Positions 1-6,813 of a stretch of 18,413 nt of DNA are shown here, one piece after another. Position numbers and translations under genes: made by a program. The notes below the pieces were generated by a model. That model had not been told where the DNA came from. It saw nothing but the letters and a program-made list of their open reading frames with translations, and made no database searches. The stretch comes from JBOGWA01 sp050693155 (lineage in GTDB: Bacteria > Actinomycetota > UBA4738 > CALAEC01): the NCBI GenBank assembly GCA_050693155.1, contig JBOGWA010000084.1, forward strand, positions 1 to 18,413, in the 5' to 3' direction. Numbering within the stretch: position 1 is the first letter of the stretch; each line of letters begins with the position of its first letter.

Positions 1-689
1 ATGAGCGGGATCGCGATGAGCCTCGATCCGATCCTCCAGGGAAGCGCCGGATTGCCGAAAAGGGCGAAGACGAAGATCGTGAGGATCATCACGATCAACA
101 GGAAGTTCGTCCCGCAGCGAACGTGCAGCGTCGAATAGCGGTCGACGACCGCCGGCTCGAGCTTCTCTCCGTGTTCGTACGCGGCGATCGTCTTGTGCTC
201 GGCTCCGTGATACTCGAACACGCGGCGGATTTCTCGCATTCGACCGACGAGCCAGAGGTATCCGAGGAACAGCAGGACGCGGAAAACGCCTTCGAGAACG
301 TTTACCAGGAGACCCGAGCTCACGCGGCGTTCTGCGAAACGGAAGAGGATGGCTGGACCGATCACGAACAGGCCTAGGAAGAGCACGAGCGCGAGCACCA
401 TCGAGAACGCCATCTGGCGGGTGGAGAGCTTCTCCTCCTCCTCGACCGAGTGGTTCGCCGAGATGGTGAGCGCCCGGACGCCGATCACGAGCGCCTGCCC
501 GAGGGCAATGATCCCGCGGAAGCCGGGCTTACGAAGGATCTGCCACCGTTTCGCGATCGAGTTGATCTCGTGCGACTCGGTGTGGATGTCGCCATCGGGC
601 TCGCGCACGGCGATCGCCCAGACGTCGCGGCCGCGCATCATGACGCCCTCGAGGACGGCTTGGCCACCGTAGAAGTGGTCCTTTGCCAC
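1..689 (-). CDS. DUF1385 family membrane protein (YqhQ-like), partial at 3' end
   Basis: An integral membrane protein of the DUF1385 family, whose biochemical role is not established. The 229 visible residues hold the family's N-terminal motif YGGQAVLEGVMMRG (about residues 7-20), an EYHGAEHKTI motif (159-168), and HVRCGTNFL (189-197). Hydrophobic segments lie near residues 95-115, 135-150 and 195-212, and the gene runs off the left edge before its stop. The GTG at 689 is the only sensible start, because an in-frame TAG lies four codons upstream. No Shine-Dalgarno is seen, but a TAGAAT hexamer ends exactly 6 bases before the GTG, which fits a leaderless mRNA. In many Gram-positive genomes this family lies next to rpmE and prfA. 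Here an ABC importer on the opposite strand separates it from rpmE. The family call is secure; the function is unknown. Confidence 0.9.
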   Translation of the reverse strand, partial: MAKDHFYGGQAVLEGVMMRGRDVWAIAVREPDGDIHTESHEINSIAKRWQILRKPGFRGIIALGQALVIGVRALTISANHSVEEEEKLSTRQMAFSMVLALVLFLGLFVIGPAILFRFAERRVSSGLLVNVLEGVFRVLLFLGYLWLVGRMREIRRVFEYHGAEHKTIAAYEHGEKLEPAVVDRYSTLHVRCGTNFLLIVMILTIFVFALFGNPALPWRIGSRLIAIPL

Positions 690-695
690 GGGCGG

Positions 696-701
696 ATTCT
701 A
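696..701 (-). promoter_or_regulatory. Candidate -10 element of a leaderless DUF1385 promoter
   Basis: On the minus strand the hexamer is TAGAAT (TAnnnT). Six bases separate it from the GTG at 689, which would place the transcription start on the first base of the start codon. There is no clear -35 and no Shine-Dalgarno. This is inferred from spacing only. Confidence 0.45.
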
Positions 702-713
702 GGGGTCGCTAGA
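698..713. repeat. Short inverted repeat TCTAG-N6-CTAGA in the divergent gap
   Basis: Five-base perfect arms (698-702 and 709-713) flank a 6-base spacer, roughly centred in the space between the divergent DUF1385 and ABC permease starts. It overlaps both candidate -10 hexamers. It could be an operator for the importer, but arms this short also arise by chance. No regulator gene is visible in the window. Confidence 0.3.
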
Positions 714-715
714 CT
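710..715 (+). promoter_or_regulatory. Candidate -10 element of the ABC importer operon
   Basis: The hexamer TAGACT would start transcription near 722, giving a leader of at most a couple of bases before the GTG at 724. If it is real, the TTG at 715 cannot be the start codon. No -35 is evident. Confidence 0.35.
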
Positions 716-723
716 TGGCGGCC

Positions 724-1608
724 GTGGCCCGCCGCAGTTTTCTCACATCTTTCCGAGGGATCCGCAGGCGCAGGCGGCCGATCGAGGGAGAGGGTGGCGG
801 CTGGCGCCATCTCCCCGCCGCGCTCATGGCGACGGCATTCCTGCTTCCCCTCGTCTACATGCTGACCGGCTCGCTCCGGAAGGCCGGGCTCCCACCCCCT
901 CGAACGCCGGAGTTCCTGCCCTCACCGGTCGCGTTCGAAAACTATTCGCGGGCGTTCGACCTGGTCGACATCCCTCGCTACACCCTCAACTCCCTGATCG
1001 TGGTGGCCTTCGCGGTTCCCCTGACGGTGCTATTCGCGTCGTGGGCCGGTTTCGCCATGTCACAGCTCTCCCGTCGCCAGAGTGGGGTGCTCGTCGGACT
1101 GTCCCTGGTTGCGCTGATGCTTCCGGTCACCGCCCTGCTCGAAAGCCGCATTGCGATCTTCCGGACCCTTCGCCTCACCGACACGTTCGTCCCGTTGATC
1201 GCGCCTTCGTTGATGGGAACGTCGCCTTTCTACGTCCTGCTGTTCTTCTGGAGCTTTCGGCGGCTCCCAGCCGAGCTGTTCGAAGCGGCTCGGCTCGAGG
1301 GAATGAGCCCGATGGCGATCTGGCGAAAGGTCGCGATGCCGCTGGTTCGTCCCGTCACCGTCGCGGTCGGGGTCTTGGCATTCGTCTTCACGTGGAGCAA
1401 CTTCCTCGATCCGCTGATCTATCTGTTCGACGAGCGGAAATACACGGTGCCCCTCGGCCTCCGATCGCTGGCCCAGCTTGATCCCCAGAACTTTCCGCTT
1501 CTCCTCGCGGGCGCGGTCGCGGCGACCGCCCCGGTGGTCGGCGCCTTCCTCTACGTGCAGCGCCACTTCCTGCGAGAATTCCGAGGCCCCGGGTGGCTCG
1601 GCAGGTGA
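724..1608 (+). CDS. ABC carbohydrate importer permease, MalG type
   Basis: Inner-membrane permease subunit of a CUT1-type sugar ABC importer. The product is about 294 residues, normal for MalG-like permeases, with roughly six hydrophobic segments after a basic N-terminus. The cytoplasmic EAA loop that docks on the ATPase is clear at about residues 187-206 (ELFEAARLEGMSP...KVAMPL). GTG 724 is preferred. A TTG at 715 is an alternative with a possible AGGGG ribosome site at 701-705, but it would overlap the candidate -10. It is the first gene of a four-gene plus-strand cassette with its own binding protein, ATPase and second permease. Putting the MalG-type gene first, away from the MalF-type gene at the end, is an unusual order. 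Family is certain; the substrate is not determinable. Confidence 0.9.
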   Translation: MARRSFLTSFRGIRRRRRPIEGEGGGWRHLPAALMATAFLLPLVYMLTGSLRKAGLPPPRTPEFLPSPVAFENYSRAFDLVDIPRYTLNSLIVVAFAVPLTVLFASWAGFAMSQLSRRQSGVLVGLSLVALMLPVTALLESRIAIFRTLRLTDTFVPLIAPSLMGTSPFYVLLFFWSFRRLPAELFEAARLEGMSPMAIWRKVAMPLVRPVTVAVGVLAFVFTWSNFLDPLIYLFDERKYTVPLGLRSLAQLDPQNFPLLLAGAVAATAPVVGAFLYVQRHFLREFRGPGWLGR

Positions 1609-1622
1609 GCCCGACCCGCCCC

Positions 1623-1633
1623 GGAGGAAGGAG
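1623..1633 (+). promoter_or_regulatory. Strong ribosome binding site for the solute-binding lipoprotein
   Basis: A purine-rich GGAGGAAGGAG lies 6 bases upstream of GTG 1640. It fixes the start of the binding protein there, although the same reading frame stays open upstream into the permease gene. The strong site fits the need for excess binding protein. Confidence 0.7.
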
Positions 1634-1639
1634 ACGAGA

Positions 1640-2938
1640 GTGCGGAAGTTGGTGACGCTGCTGCTCTCGGCAACGGCCGTGACGGCGGCCTGCACCGGTA
1701 CGACGTCCTCGGAGCAATCGACCGGACGAGGGGTTTCGGGCGAGCTCAGCTTCCTCGTATTCGGGGAACCGGAGGAGCTGAAGGCATACCGGAACGTCAT
1801 CCGGTCGTTCCGGAGCATCGAGCCCGACGTCGACATCACCCTCATCGTGGCAAGCGACCGTGACGACCTGTTAGCGCGGCTCTCCACCTCGTTCGCCGGT
1901 GGCTCGCCGCCCGATCTGTTCCTTCTCAACTACCGCTTCTATGGCCAGTTCGCCGTGAGAGGAGTGCTCGAGGCCGTCGAGCCCCGGCTCGAAGCGTCAA
2001 CCGCGTTCGAGCCCGAAGATTTCTATCCGGAGGCCATGGAGGCGTTCCAATTGAATGGCCAGCAGGTCTGCCTTCCACAGAACATCTCGAGCCTCGTCGT
2101 CTACTTCAACAAGGACCTCTTTGCGCAGGGAGGAGTGGCAGAGCCTGAGGAGGGTTGGAACTGGGACGAGATGGTCTCGCGTGCGCGGGCGCTTACGGAG
2201 GACTTCGACAGCGATGGGCAGATCGACCAGTACGGTCTCGGGGTCGAGGCGTCGATCATCCGTCTGGCGCCGTTCGTCTGGTCGAACGGTGGTGAGCTCG
2301 TCGACGACGACCGGAACCCGACCCGCTTCGCGCTCGACAGCCCCGAGGCGATCGAAGCCATGCAGAAGTTCTTCGACCTGCACCAAGTCCACGGCGTCGT
2401 TCCCGGGGACGAGGAGATCGAGGCGCAAGACGACACGACGCGATTCCTGAACGGCACAACCGCGATGGTGCTCTCCTCTCGGCGGGACACCCCGACGTTT
2501 CGAACGATCGAGGACTTCGACTGGGACATCGCACCGCTCCCCATCCATCAACAGCCGGCCGGCATCCTGCACTCCGACGCCTACTGCATGACGAAAGCCT
2601 CGGGCAACCAGGAAACAGCGTGGCGGTTCATGGAGTACGTCCTGAGCCCGGAAGGCCAGCGGATCACGGCCGAGTCCGGACGTACGGTTCCCTCGCTCAT
2701 CGGTGTCTCGACATCTGACGCCTTCCTCGACCCGAACGCGAAGCCCGCGAACTCTCAGGTCTTCCTCGACACCATTCCGATCATTCGACGCGTCCCGAAC
2801 ATCTCCACGTGGCCGGAGATCGAGGACCTCGCCGAAGGCCTGATGGAAGCGGGGCTGTACGGGGGCGTGCCCGCCGCGGACGTAGCCCAGCGACTGATCG
2901 AGCAGACGCGCGACATCTTCGCGCGGGCGGAGGGCTAA
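1640..2938 (+). CDS. ABC carbohydrate importer solute-binding lipoprotein
   Basis: Extracellular solute-binding protein (family 1, MalE-like), 432 residues. It captures the sugar outside the membrane and delivers it to the two permeases. The N-terminus is a lipoprotein signal: a short basic start, a hydrophobic stretch and the lipobox-like VTAAC with Cys18 as the lipidated residue, followed by a Ser/Thr-rich linker. The body has typical features such as GGSPPDLFLLN (about 93-103) and the region EDFDSDGQIDQYGL (about 187-200). That region carries a DxDxDG calcium-loop-like pattern often seen in this family. The open frame extends back to 1478, but GTG 1640 has an excellent ribosome site and gives the signal peptide. 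It follows the permease gene by 31 bases. Substrate unknown. Confidence 0.9.
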   Translation: MRKLVTLLLSATAVTAACTGTTSSEQSTGRGVSGELSFLVFGEPEELKAYRNVIRSFRSIEPDVDITLIVASDRDDLLARLSTSFAGGSPPDLFLLNYRFYGQFAVRGVLEAVEPRLEASTAFEPEDFYPEAMEAFQLNGQQVCLPQNISSLVVYFNKDLFAQGGVAEPEEGWNWDEMVSRARALTEDFDSDGQIDQYGLGVEASIIRLAPFVWSNGGELVDDDRNPTRFALDSPEAIEAMQKFFDLHQVHGVVPGDEEIEAQDDTTRFLNGTTAMVLSSRRDTPTFRTIEDFDWDIAPLPIHQQPAGILHSDAYCMTKASGNQETAWRFMEYVLSPEGQRITAESGRTVPSLIGVSTSDAFLDPNAKPANSQVFLDTIPIIRRVPNISTWPEIEDLAEGLMEAGLYGGVPAADVAQRLIEQTRDIFARAEG

Positions 2939-2945
2939 TCCCGGG

Positions 2946-4016
2946 GTGTCCTTGGCCGGACTGACGTTCACCCGCGTCCGGAAGAACTACGGCGGGGTCA
3001 GGGCGCTTCGGGGCTTCGACCTCGAGATCAAGGACGGCGAGCTGATGGTGCTCGTCGGTCCGTCAGCATCCGGAAAGACCACCGCCCTGCGCGTCGCCGC
3101 AGGCCTCGAAGAGGTCACGAACGGGCATATCCACATTGGCGCCCGGGACGTGACCGGACTGCCGCCGGCGGAACGAAACGTCGCGATGGTCTTTCAGAGC
3201 TACGCCCTGTTCCCCCACCTGACGGTCGCGGACAACATCGGATTCGGGCTCGAGGCCCGCCGCGTGCCGAAACGCGACGTAAGGCGGCGGGTACGGCTAT
3301 CGGCTTCGATCGTCGGCTGCGCGAGATTGCTCGAGCGCAAACCCTTCCAGCTCTCCGGAGGAGAGCGCCAGCGCGTCGCGCTTGCACGAGCCCTCGTCCG
3401 GGAACCCGACGTCTTCTTGCTCGACGAGCCGCTGTCGAACCTCGACGCGCAGCTCCGCGTGTCCATGCGAGCGGAACTCGAGCAACTGCATCAACGCCTC
3501 GCGGCGACGATGCTCTATGTCACGCACGACCAGGTCGAGGCGCTCACGATGGGCGACCGGATCGCTGTGCTGAACAAGGGCGCGATCCAGCAGGTCGGCA
3601 CACCGAACCAGATCTACCGCCGCCCGGCCAACCGGTTCGTCGCCGGATTCATCGGGAGCCCGGCGATGAACTTCCTCCCGGCGATCATGCGGGGCGAGCG
3701 TCTGCGCGTCGGGCCGTTTGTCCTCAAGGCGCCTCGACGTCGTACGGGGCTGAGGGGACGGATGGAGGCCGGGATTCGGCCGGAACACGTCGCCGTGCGA
3801 ACGAGCGGCGCCGGCGTGCCGGCCGTCGTCCAGGTGGTCGAGGTGGCCGGGAACGAAACCTTCCTTCACGTCGACGCGGACGGTCACCGACTCATTGCCC
3901 GATTCGACGGCGGCCGGCGGGTCACCCTCGGCTCGACGGTTCGGCTTCGCGCGGGTCTCGCGCACACCTACCTGTTCGATCCGCGCAGCGGCATGACGCT
4001 CCGCCATCCCCGGTGA
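2946..4016 (+). CDS. ABC importer ATPase, MalK/UgpC type
   Basis: ATP-hydrolysing subunit of the sugar importer, 356 residues, on the cytoplasmic face. Visible motifs in order are Walker A GPSASGKT (38-45), Q-loop Gln84, signature LSGGE (136-140), Walker B ending LLDEP (158-162), and the H-loop in YVTHD (His194). A C-terminal TOBE-type regulatory region follows (about 235-356), including the GIRPEHV motif. Length and layout match MalK/MsmX/UgpC proteins. GTG 2946 follows the binding-protein stop by 7 bases, with GGAGGG at 2929-2934; a TTG at 2952 is a weaker alternative. The gene overlaps the next permease by 4 bases (GTGA). A dedicated ATPase means this importer need not borrow a shared MsmX-like subunit. 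Confidence 0.93.
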   Translation: MSLAGLTFTRVRKNYGGVRALRGFDLEIKDGELMVLVGPSASGKTTALRVAAGLEEVTNGHIHIGARDVTGLPPAERNVAMVFQSYALFPHLTVADNIGFGLEARRVPKRDVRRRVRLSASIVGCARLLERKPFQLSGGERQRVALARALVREPDVFLLDEPLSNLDAQLRVSMRAELEQLHQRLAATMLYVTHDQVEALTMGDRIAVLNKGAIQQVGTPNQIYRRPANRFVAGFIGSPAMNFLPAIMRGERLRVGPFVLKAPRRRTGLRGRMEAGIRPEHVAVRTSGAGVPAVVQVVEVAGNETFLHVDADGHRLIARFDGGRRVTLGSTVRLRAGLAHTYLFDPRSGMTLRHPR

Positions 4017-4894
4017 CCGTCACGCGAGAGCGCCGGCAACTCCTCGGCATGCTCGCCCCCTACTTCGTGGGAATCACGGTTCTCATCGCGATTCCAGGCG
4101 CGATCACGTTCGGCCTCTCGCTCTTCGAATACGACCTGCTCACGCCCGCCAGGTTCCGGGGTCTCGAGAACTTCCGGGAGCTCGTCGGTGACGACATCTT
4201 CCTGATCTCGCTCAGGAACTCGCTGGTCTTCATCCTGTTTGCCGTCCCGCTACGGCTCCTCGGCGCGCTCGGCCTCGCGCTCCTGCTGCACCGCCGTTGG
4301 AGGGGGGTGGGCGTGTATCGAACCGCCGCCTATCTCCCGACGCTGGTCCCGGACATCGCGTACGCGTTGCTCTGGCTCTGGATCTTCAACCCGCTCTACG
4401 GGCCGCTGAACCTCTTTCTGGGGCTGTTCGGCGACTTCACGCCGGCATGGCTCACGAATCCGGCGGCTGCCCAATCGGCGGTCGTGATCATGAGCCTGTT
4501 CACGATCGGAGAAGGGTTCCTCGTCGCGATGGCGACCCGGCAGGAGATTCCCGAGGACCTCTACGAGCTCTCGGCGGTCGAGGGGGTCAAGCCGTGGACC
4601 GTGTTCCGTCGCGTGACGCTCCCGATGATGGCGCCGACGCTTCTGCTCCTGCTCTTCCGAGACACGATCTTCAGCTTCCAGGCAAACTTCGTCCCGGCGC
4701 TCATCGTCACGGAGGGAGGGCCTCCTCCCTTCGCGACGACGTACCTGCCGCTGTTCATCTACCGGAACGCGTTCGAATACCTGCGATACGGCTACGCGGC
4801 GGCGGCGACGCTCACGATGTTCCTCATCACGGCCGCCATCGTGTTCGTGCAGTACCGGATCGTGAAGCGCTGGCGCCGTGCGCTGGTCGTCTAG
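4013..4894 (+). CDS. ABC carbohydrate importer permease, MalF type
   Basis: Second transmembrane subunit of the importer, 293 residues. It has a short basic N-terminus, about six hydrophobic segments (the first near 14-36), and an EAA loop at about 184-204 (YELSAVEGVKPW...RVTLP) that contacts the ATPase. The GTG start overlaps the ATPase stop as GTGA, so translation is probably coupled. Its stop TAG (4892-4894) lies in a CTAG that also supplies the stop of convergent rpmE, leaving no room for a dedicated terminator between them. With the MalG-type gene at 724 it would form the heterodimeric channel. Confidence 0.92.
   Translation: MTVTRERRQLLGMLAPYFVGITVLIAIPGAITFGLSLFEYDLLTPARFRGLENFRELVGDDIFLISLRNSLVFILFAVPLRLLGALGLALLLHRRWRGVGVYRTAAYLPTLVPDIAYALLWLWIFNPLYGPLNLFLGLFGDFTPAWLTNPAAAQSAVVIMSLFTIGEGFLVAMATRQEIPEDLYELSAVEGVKPWTVFRRVTLPMMAPTLLLLLFRDTIFSFQANFVPALIVTEGGPPPFATTYLPLFIYRNAFEYLRYGYAAAATLTMFLITAAIVFVQYRIVKRWRRALVV
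4891..4894. other. Shared CTAG: overlapping stop codons of convergent genes
   Basis: The palindrome CTAG encodes TAG on the plus strand (permease, 4892-4894) and TAG on the minus strand (rpmE, 4891-4893). The two genes therefore meet tail-to-tail with a 4-base overlap. Confidence 0.9.
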
Positions 4895-5097
4895 GTCGTC
4901 GTCTTGCCGTAGCGGCGCTGGAAGCGCTCGACGCGACCGCCGGTGTCGACGAGCTTCTGCTTCCCCGTGTAGAAGGGATGGCAGTTCGAGCAGAGCTCGA
5001 CGTGGATCTCGGGCTTCGTCGCTCGCGTCTCGAAGGTGTTCCCGCACGAGCACCGCACGACGGCCTTTCCGTAGTCGGGGTGAATTCCCTCTTTCAT
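4891..5097 (-). CDS. rpmE: 50S ribosomal protein L31 (zinc-binding form)
   Basis: Ribosomal protein L31 of the large subunit, 68 residues, the usual length. It starts MKEGIHPDY, typical of L31. It has the zinc-binding cysteines of the C+ type: CSC (Cys16, Cys18) and CSNC (Cys36, Cys39), followed by HPFYTGKQK. The ATG at 5097 is preceded by AGGAGAG overlapping the stop of the upstream small gene. It is the last gene of the minus-strand operon with rho, as in many Gram-positive genomes. It ends in the same CTAG as the convergent ABC permease gene. Confidence 0.97.
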   Translation of the reverse strand: MKEGIHPDYGKAVVRCSCGNTFETRATKPEIHVELCSNCHPFYTGKQKLVDTGGRVERFQRRYGKTTT

Positions 5098-5099
5098 CT

Positions 5100-5106
5100 C
5101 TCTCCT
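5100..5106 (-). promoter_or_regulatory. Ribosome binding site of rpmE overlapping the previous stop codon
   Basis: On the minus strand AGGAGAG begins within the TAG stop of the 74-residue gene and lies 2 bases before the rpmE ATG; the AGGAG core is 4 bases away. This close arrangement suggests coupled translation of the two genes. Confidence 0.55.
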
Positions 5107-5329
5107 AAGAATATGAGAGGCCGTAGTCGTCCATCAGCCCCTCCACGTAACGGTGAAACGCCAGGTGCTCGCTCTTGTATTCCTTCTCTTCCCCGTCCTT
5201 CTTGACGGTGACCACGTCGAAGGGGCCACCCGGGGTCTCTTTGTCCTCGGTGAGCCGAATCGGCTCCCAGCCGCCCTCGATGGACTGCCTCAAGTCGGCG
5301 AGGACCGGATCGTCTCCCCAGCCGGCCAT
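5105..5329 (-). CDS. Small acidic hypothetical protein between rho and rpmE (74 aa)
   Basis: I do not recognise this protein. It is 74 residues, rich in Asp and Glu, without cysteine, signal peptide or membrane segment, so it is probably cytosolic. Notable stretches are GGWEPIRLTEDKETPGGPFD (19-38), an alternating charged run VKKDGEEKEYKSEH (42-55), and an aromatic C-terminus ending DDYGLSYS. The ATG at 5329 lies 2 bases after the rho stop (TGA CG ATG), so it is probably translated by coupling. A longer frame reaches 5467 but would overlap rho extensively and is less likely. Its fixed place between rho and rpmE, with its stop inside the rpmE ribosome site, argues that it is real. Confidence 0.7.
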   Translation of the reverse strand: MAGWGDDPVLADLRQSIEGGWEPIRLTEDKETPGGPFDVVTVKKDGEEKEYKSEHLAFHRYVEGLMDDYGLSYS

Positions 5330-5331
5330 CG

Positions 5332-6810
5332 TCAGTCGCCGGAGACCGGCACCTTCGCGATCTCGTTCAGGAACTGCTCGTTCGATTTCGTCGAGCGGAT
5401 CTTGTCGATGAGCAGCTCGATCGCGGCGTTCCCCTCGAGCGCATGGAGCACCCGGCGGAGCCGCCACACTAGCGCGAGCTCCTCGGTGTCCATCAGAAGC
5501 TCTTCTTTTCGGGTTCCCGAGGCCTCGATGTTGATCGCGGGGAAGATCCGCTTCTCGGAGAGGACGCGATCGAGCCTGAGCTCCATGTTCCCGGTGCCCT
5601 TGAACTCCTCGAAGATGACCTCATCCATCCGTGAACCCGTCTCGACGAGCGTGCTCGCGATGATCGTGAGGGAGCCGCCCTCCTCGATGTTCCGGGCGGC
5701 GCCGAAGAACCGCTTCGGGGGGTAAAGAGCAGTGGAGTCCACCCCGCCGGAGAGGATCCGGCCGGAAGCCGGGGCCGCGAGGTTGTAGGCGCGCGCGAGA
5801 CGCGTGATCGAGTCCAGCATGATCGCGACGTCCCGGCCGGTCTCGACGAGGCGCTTCGCTCGTTCGAGCAGGACCTCAGTCACCTGGATGTGCTGGTCGG
5901 CAGGCCGGTCGAAGGTCGAAGCGACAACCTCGGCGGCCTCCACCGTCCGCTGCCAGTCGGTGACCTCCTCGGGCCGCTCGTCGACCAGGAGCACCATCAC
6001 ATGCGTCTCCGGGCTGGACCTGATGATCGCGTTTGCGATCTGCTTGAGGACCGTCGTCTTGCCCGCCTTCGGCGGCGATACGACCATCCCCCGCTGCCCC
6101 TTTCCGATCGGGGCGATGAGGTCGATGATCCGCTCGGTGACCGCCTTGGGGTCGTCGGACGGCTCGAGCCGGAACCGTTCGTGTGGGAAGAGGGGCGTGA
6201 GCTTCTCGAAATCCCGACGCTCCTTCGCCTGCTCCGCATCGAGCCCGTTGATCGACTCGATCTTCAGAAGCGCGAGGTACTTCTCGTTGTCCTTCGGGTA
6301 ACGGACGGCGCCGCGGACCTCATCTCCCTTGCGGAGGCCGAACCGCCGGATCTGAGAGAGCGACACGTAGACATCCGTTGGGTTCGGGTTGTAGCCGTTC
6401 GATCGGAGGAAACCGTAGCCCTCGGGCAGGACGTCGAGGACACCACTCTGGACGGGCGCTTCGGCGATTTCCTCCTCGGTCGCCTCGCGAATCCGTGGTG
6501 CGCGACCTCGCCCGCGGCGACCCCGCCGATCCCTGGGGCCTCCCCTCGGCCCGCGCCGATCGCGATCGTCGTCGCGGTCCCCATAGCGCTCGACGCGCAT
6601 CGGTTCCCTCGCCGCGGGGCGTTCGGCCGCGGGCTCGACCTCCGCCTGGGCCTTCTTCTGGCCGTCTTGGGCGGCGCCGACGATGGCGTCGATGAGCTCA
6701 CCTTTCTTCAGCTTCTGATGTCCTTCGACGCCGAGCCTCTGCGCGATCTGTTGGAGCTCGGGGACGACCTTGCCCGCGAGCGCTTCCCTATCGAGCGTCC
6801 GGGATTCCAC
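5332..6810 (-). CDS. rho: Transcription termination factor Rho
   Basis: Hexameric RNA helicase/ATPase that ends transcription, 492 residues. Domains in order: an N-terminal Rho_N helical region (about 5-50), a low-complexity Arg/Asp/Gly-rich linker (about 70-106) of the sort found in actinobacterial Rho, a cold-shock-like RNA-binding domain (about 119-187, with DVLPEGYGFLR), and the RecA-like ATPase domain. The Walker A is SPPKAGKT (245-252), the Walker B region is LLVDERPEE, and the conserved LDSITRLARAYN and RFFGAARNIEEGGSLTI blocks are intact. The GTG at 6810 is 3 bases after the transaldolase stop, with GGAAGGAG upstream inside tal. No missing residues were seen. Lying downstream of sugar-phosphate genes and just before rpmE, it is likely co-transcribed with them. 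Confidence 0.98.
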   Translation of the reverse strand: MESRTLDREALAGKVVPELQQIAQRLGVEGHQKLKKGELIDAIVGAAQDGQKKAQAEVEPAAERPAAREPMRVERYGDRDDDRDRRGPRGGPRDRRGRRGRGRAPRIREATEEEIAEAPVQSGVLDVLPEGYGFLRSNGYNPNPTDVYVSLSQIRRFGLRKGDEVRGAVRYPKDNEKYLALLKIESINGLDAEQAKERRDFEKLTPLFPHERFRLEPSDDPKAVTERIIDLIAPIGKGQRGMVVSPPKAGKTTVLKQIANAIIRSSPETHVMVLLVDERPEEVTDWQRTVEAAEVVASTFDRPADQHIQVTEVLLERAKRLVETGRDVAIMLDSITRLARAYNLAAPASGRILSGGVDSTALYPPKRFFGAARNIEEGGSLTIIASTLVETGSRMDEVIFEEFKGTGNMELRLDRVLSEKRIFPAINIEASGTRKEELLMDTEELALVWRLRRVLHALEGNAAIELLIDKIRSTKSNEQFLNEIAKVPVSGD

Positions 6811-6813
6811 AGA

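Noticed and set aside
450..1481. A 343-codon plus-strand frame overlapping DUF1385 and the first permease
   Set aside because: It conflicts with two well-supported genes and its translation is low-complexity without family features.
1478..1639. N-terminal extension of the binding protein back to 1478
   Set aside because: It would overlap the permease gene by about 130 bases and hide the lipoprotein signal; the strong ribosome site supports GTG 1640.
5330..5467. Longer start for the 74-residue protein inside rho
   Set aside because: The extra residues are antisense-free but lie out of frame within the conserved rho C-terminus and look like shadow translation; the coupled ATG at 5329 is more plausible.
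6493..6603. Arg/Asp/Gly-rich repetitive stretch inside rho
   Set aside because: It encodes the normal low-complexity linker of actinobacterial-type Rho and is not a DNA repeat or mobile-element scar.
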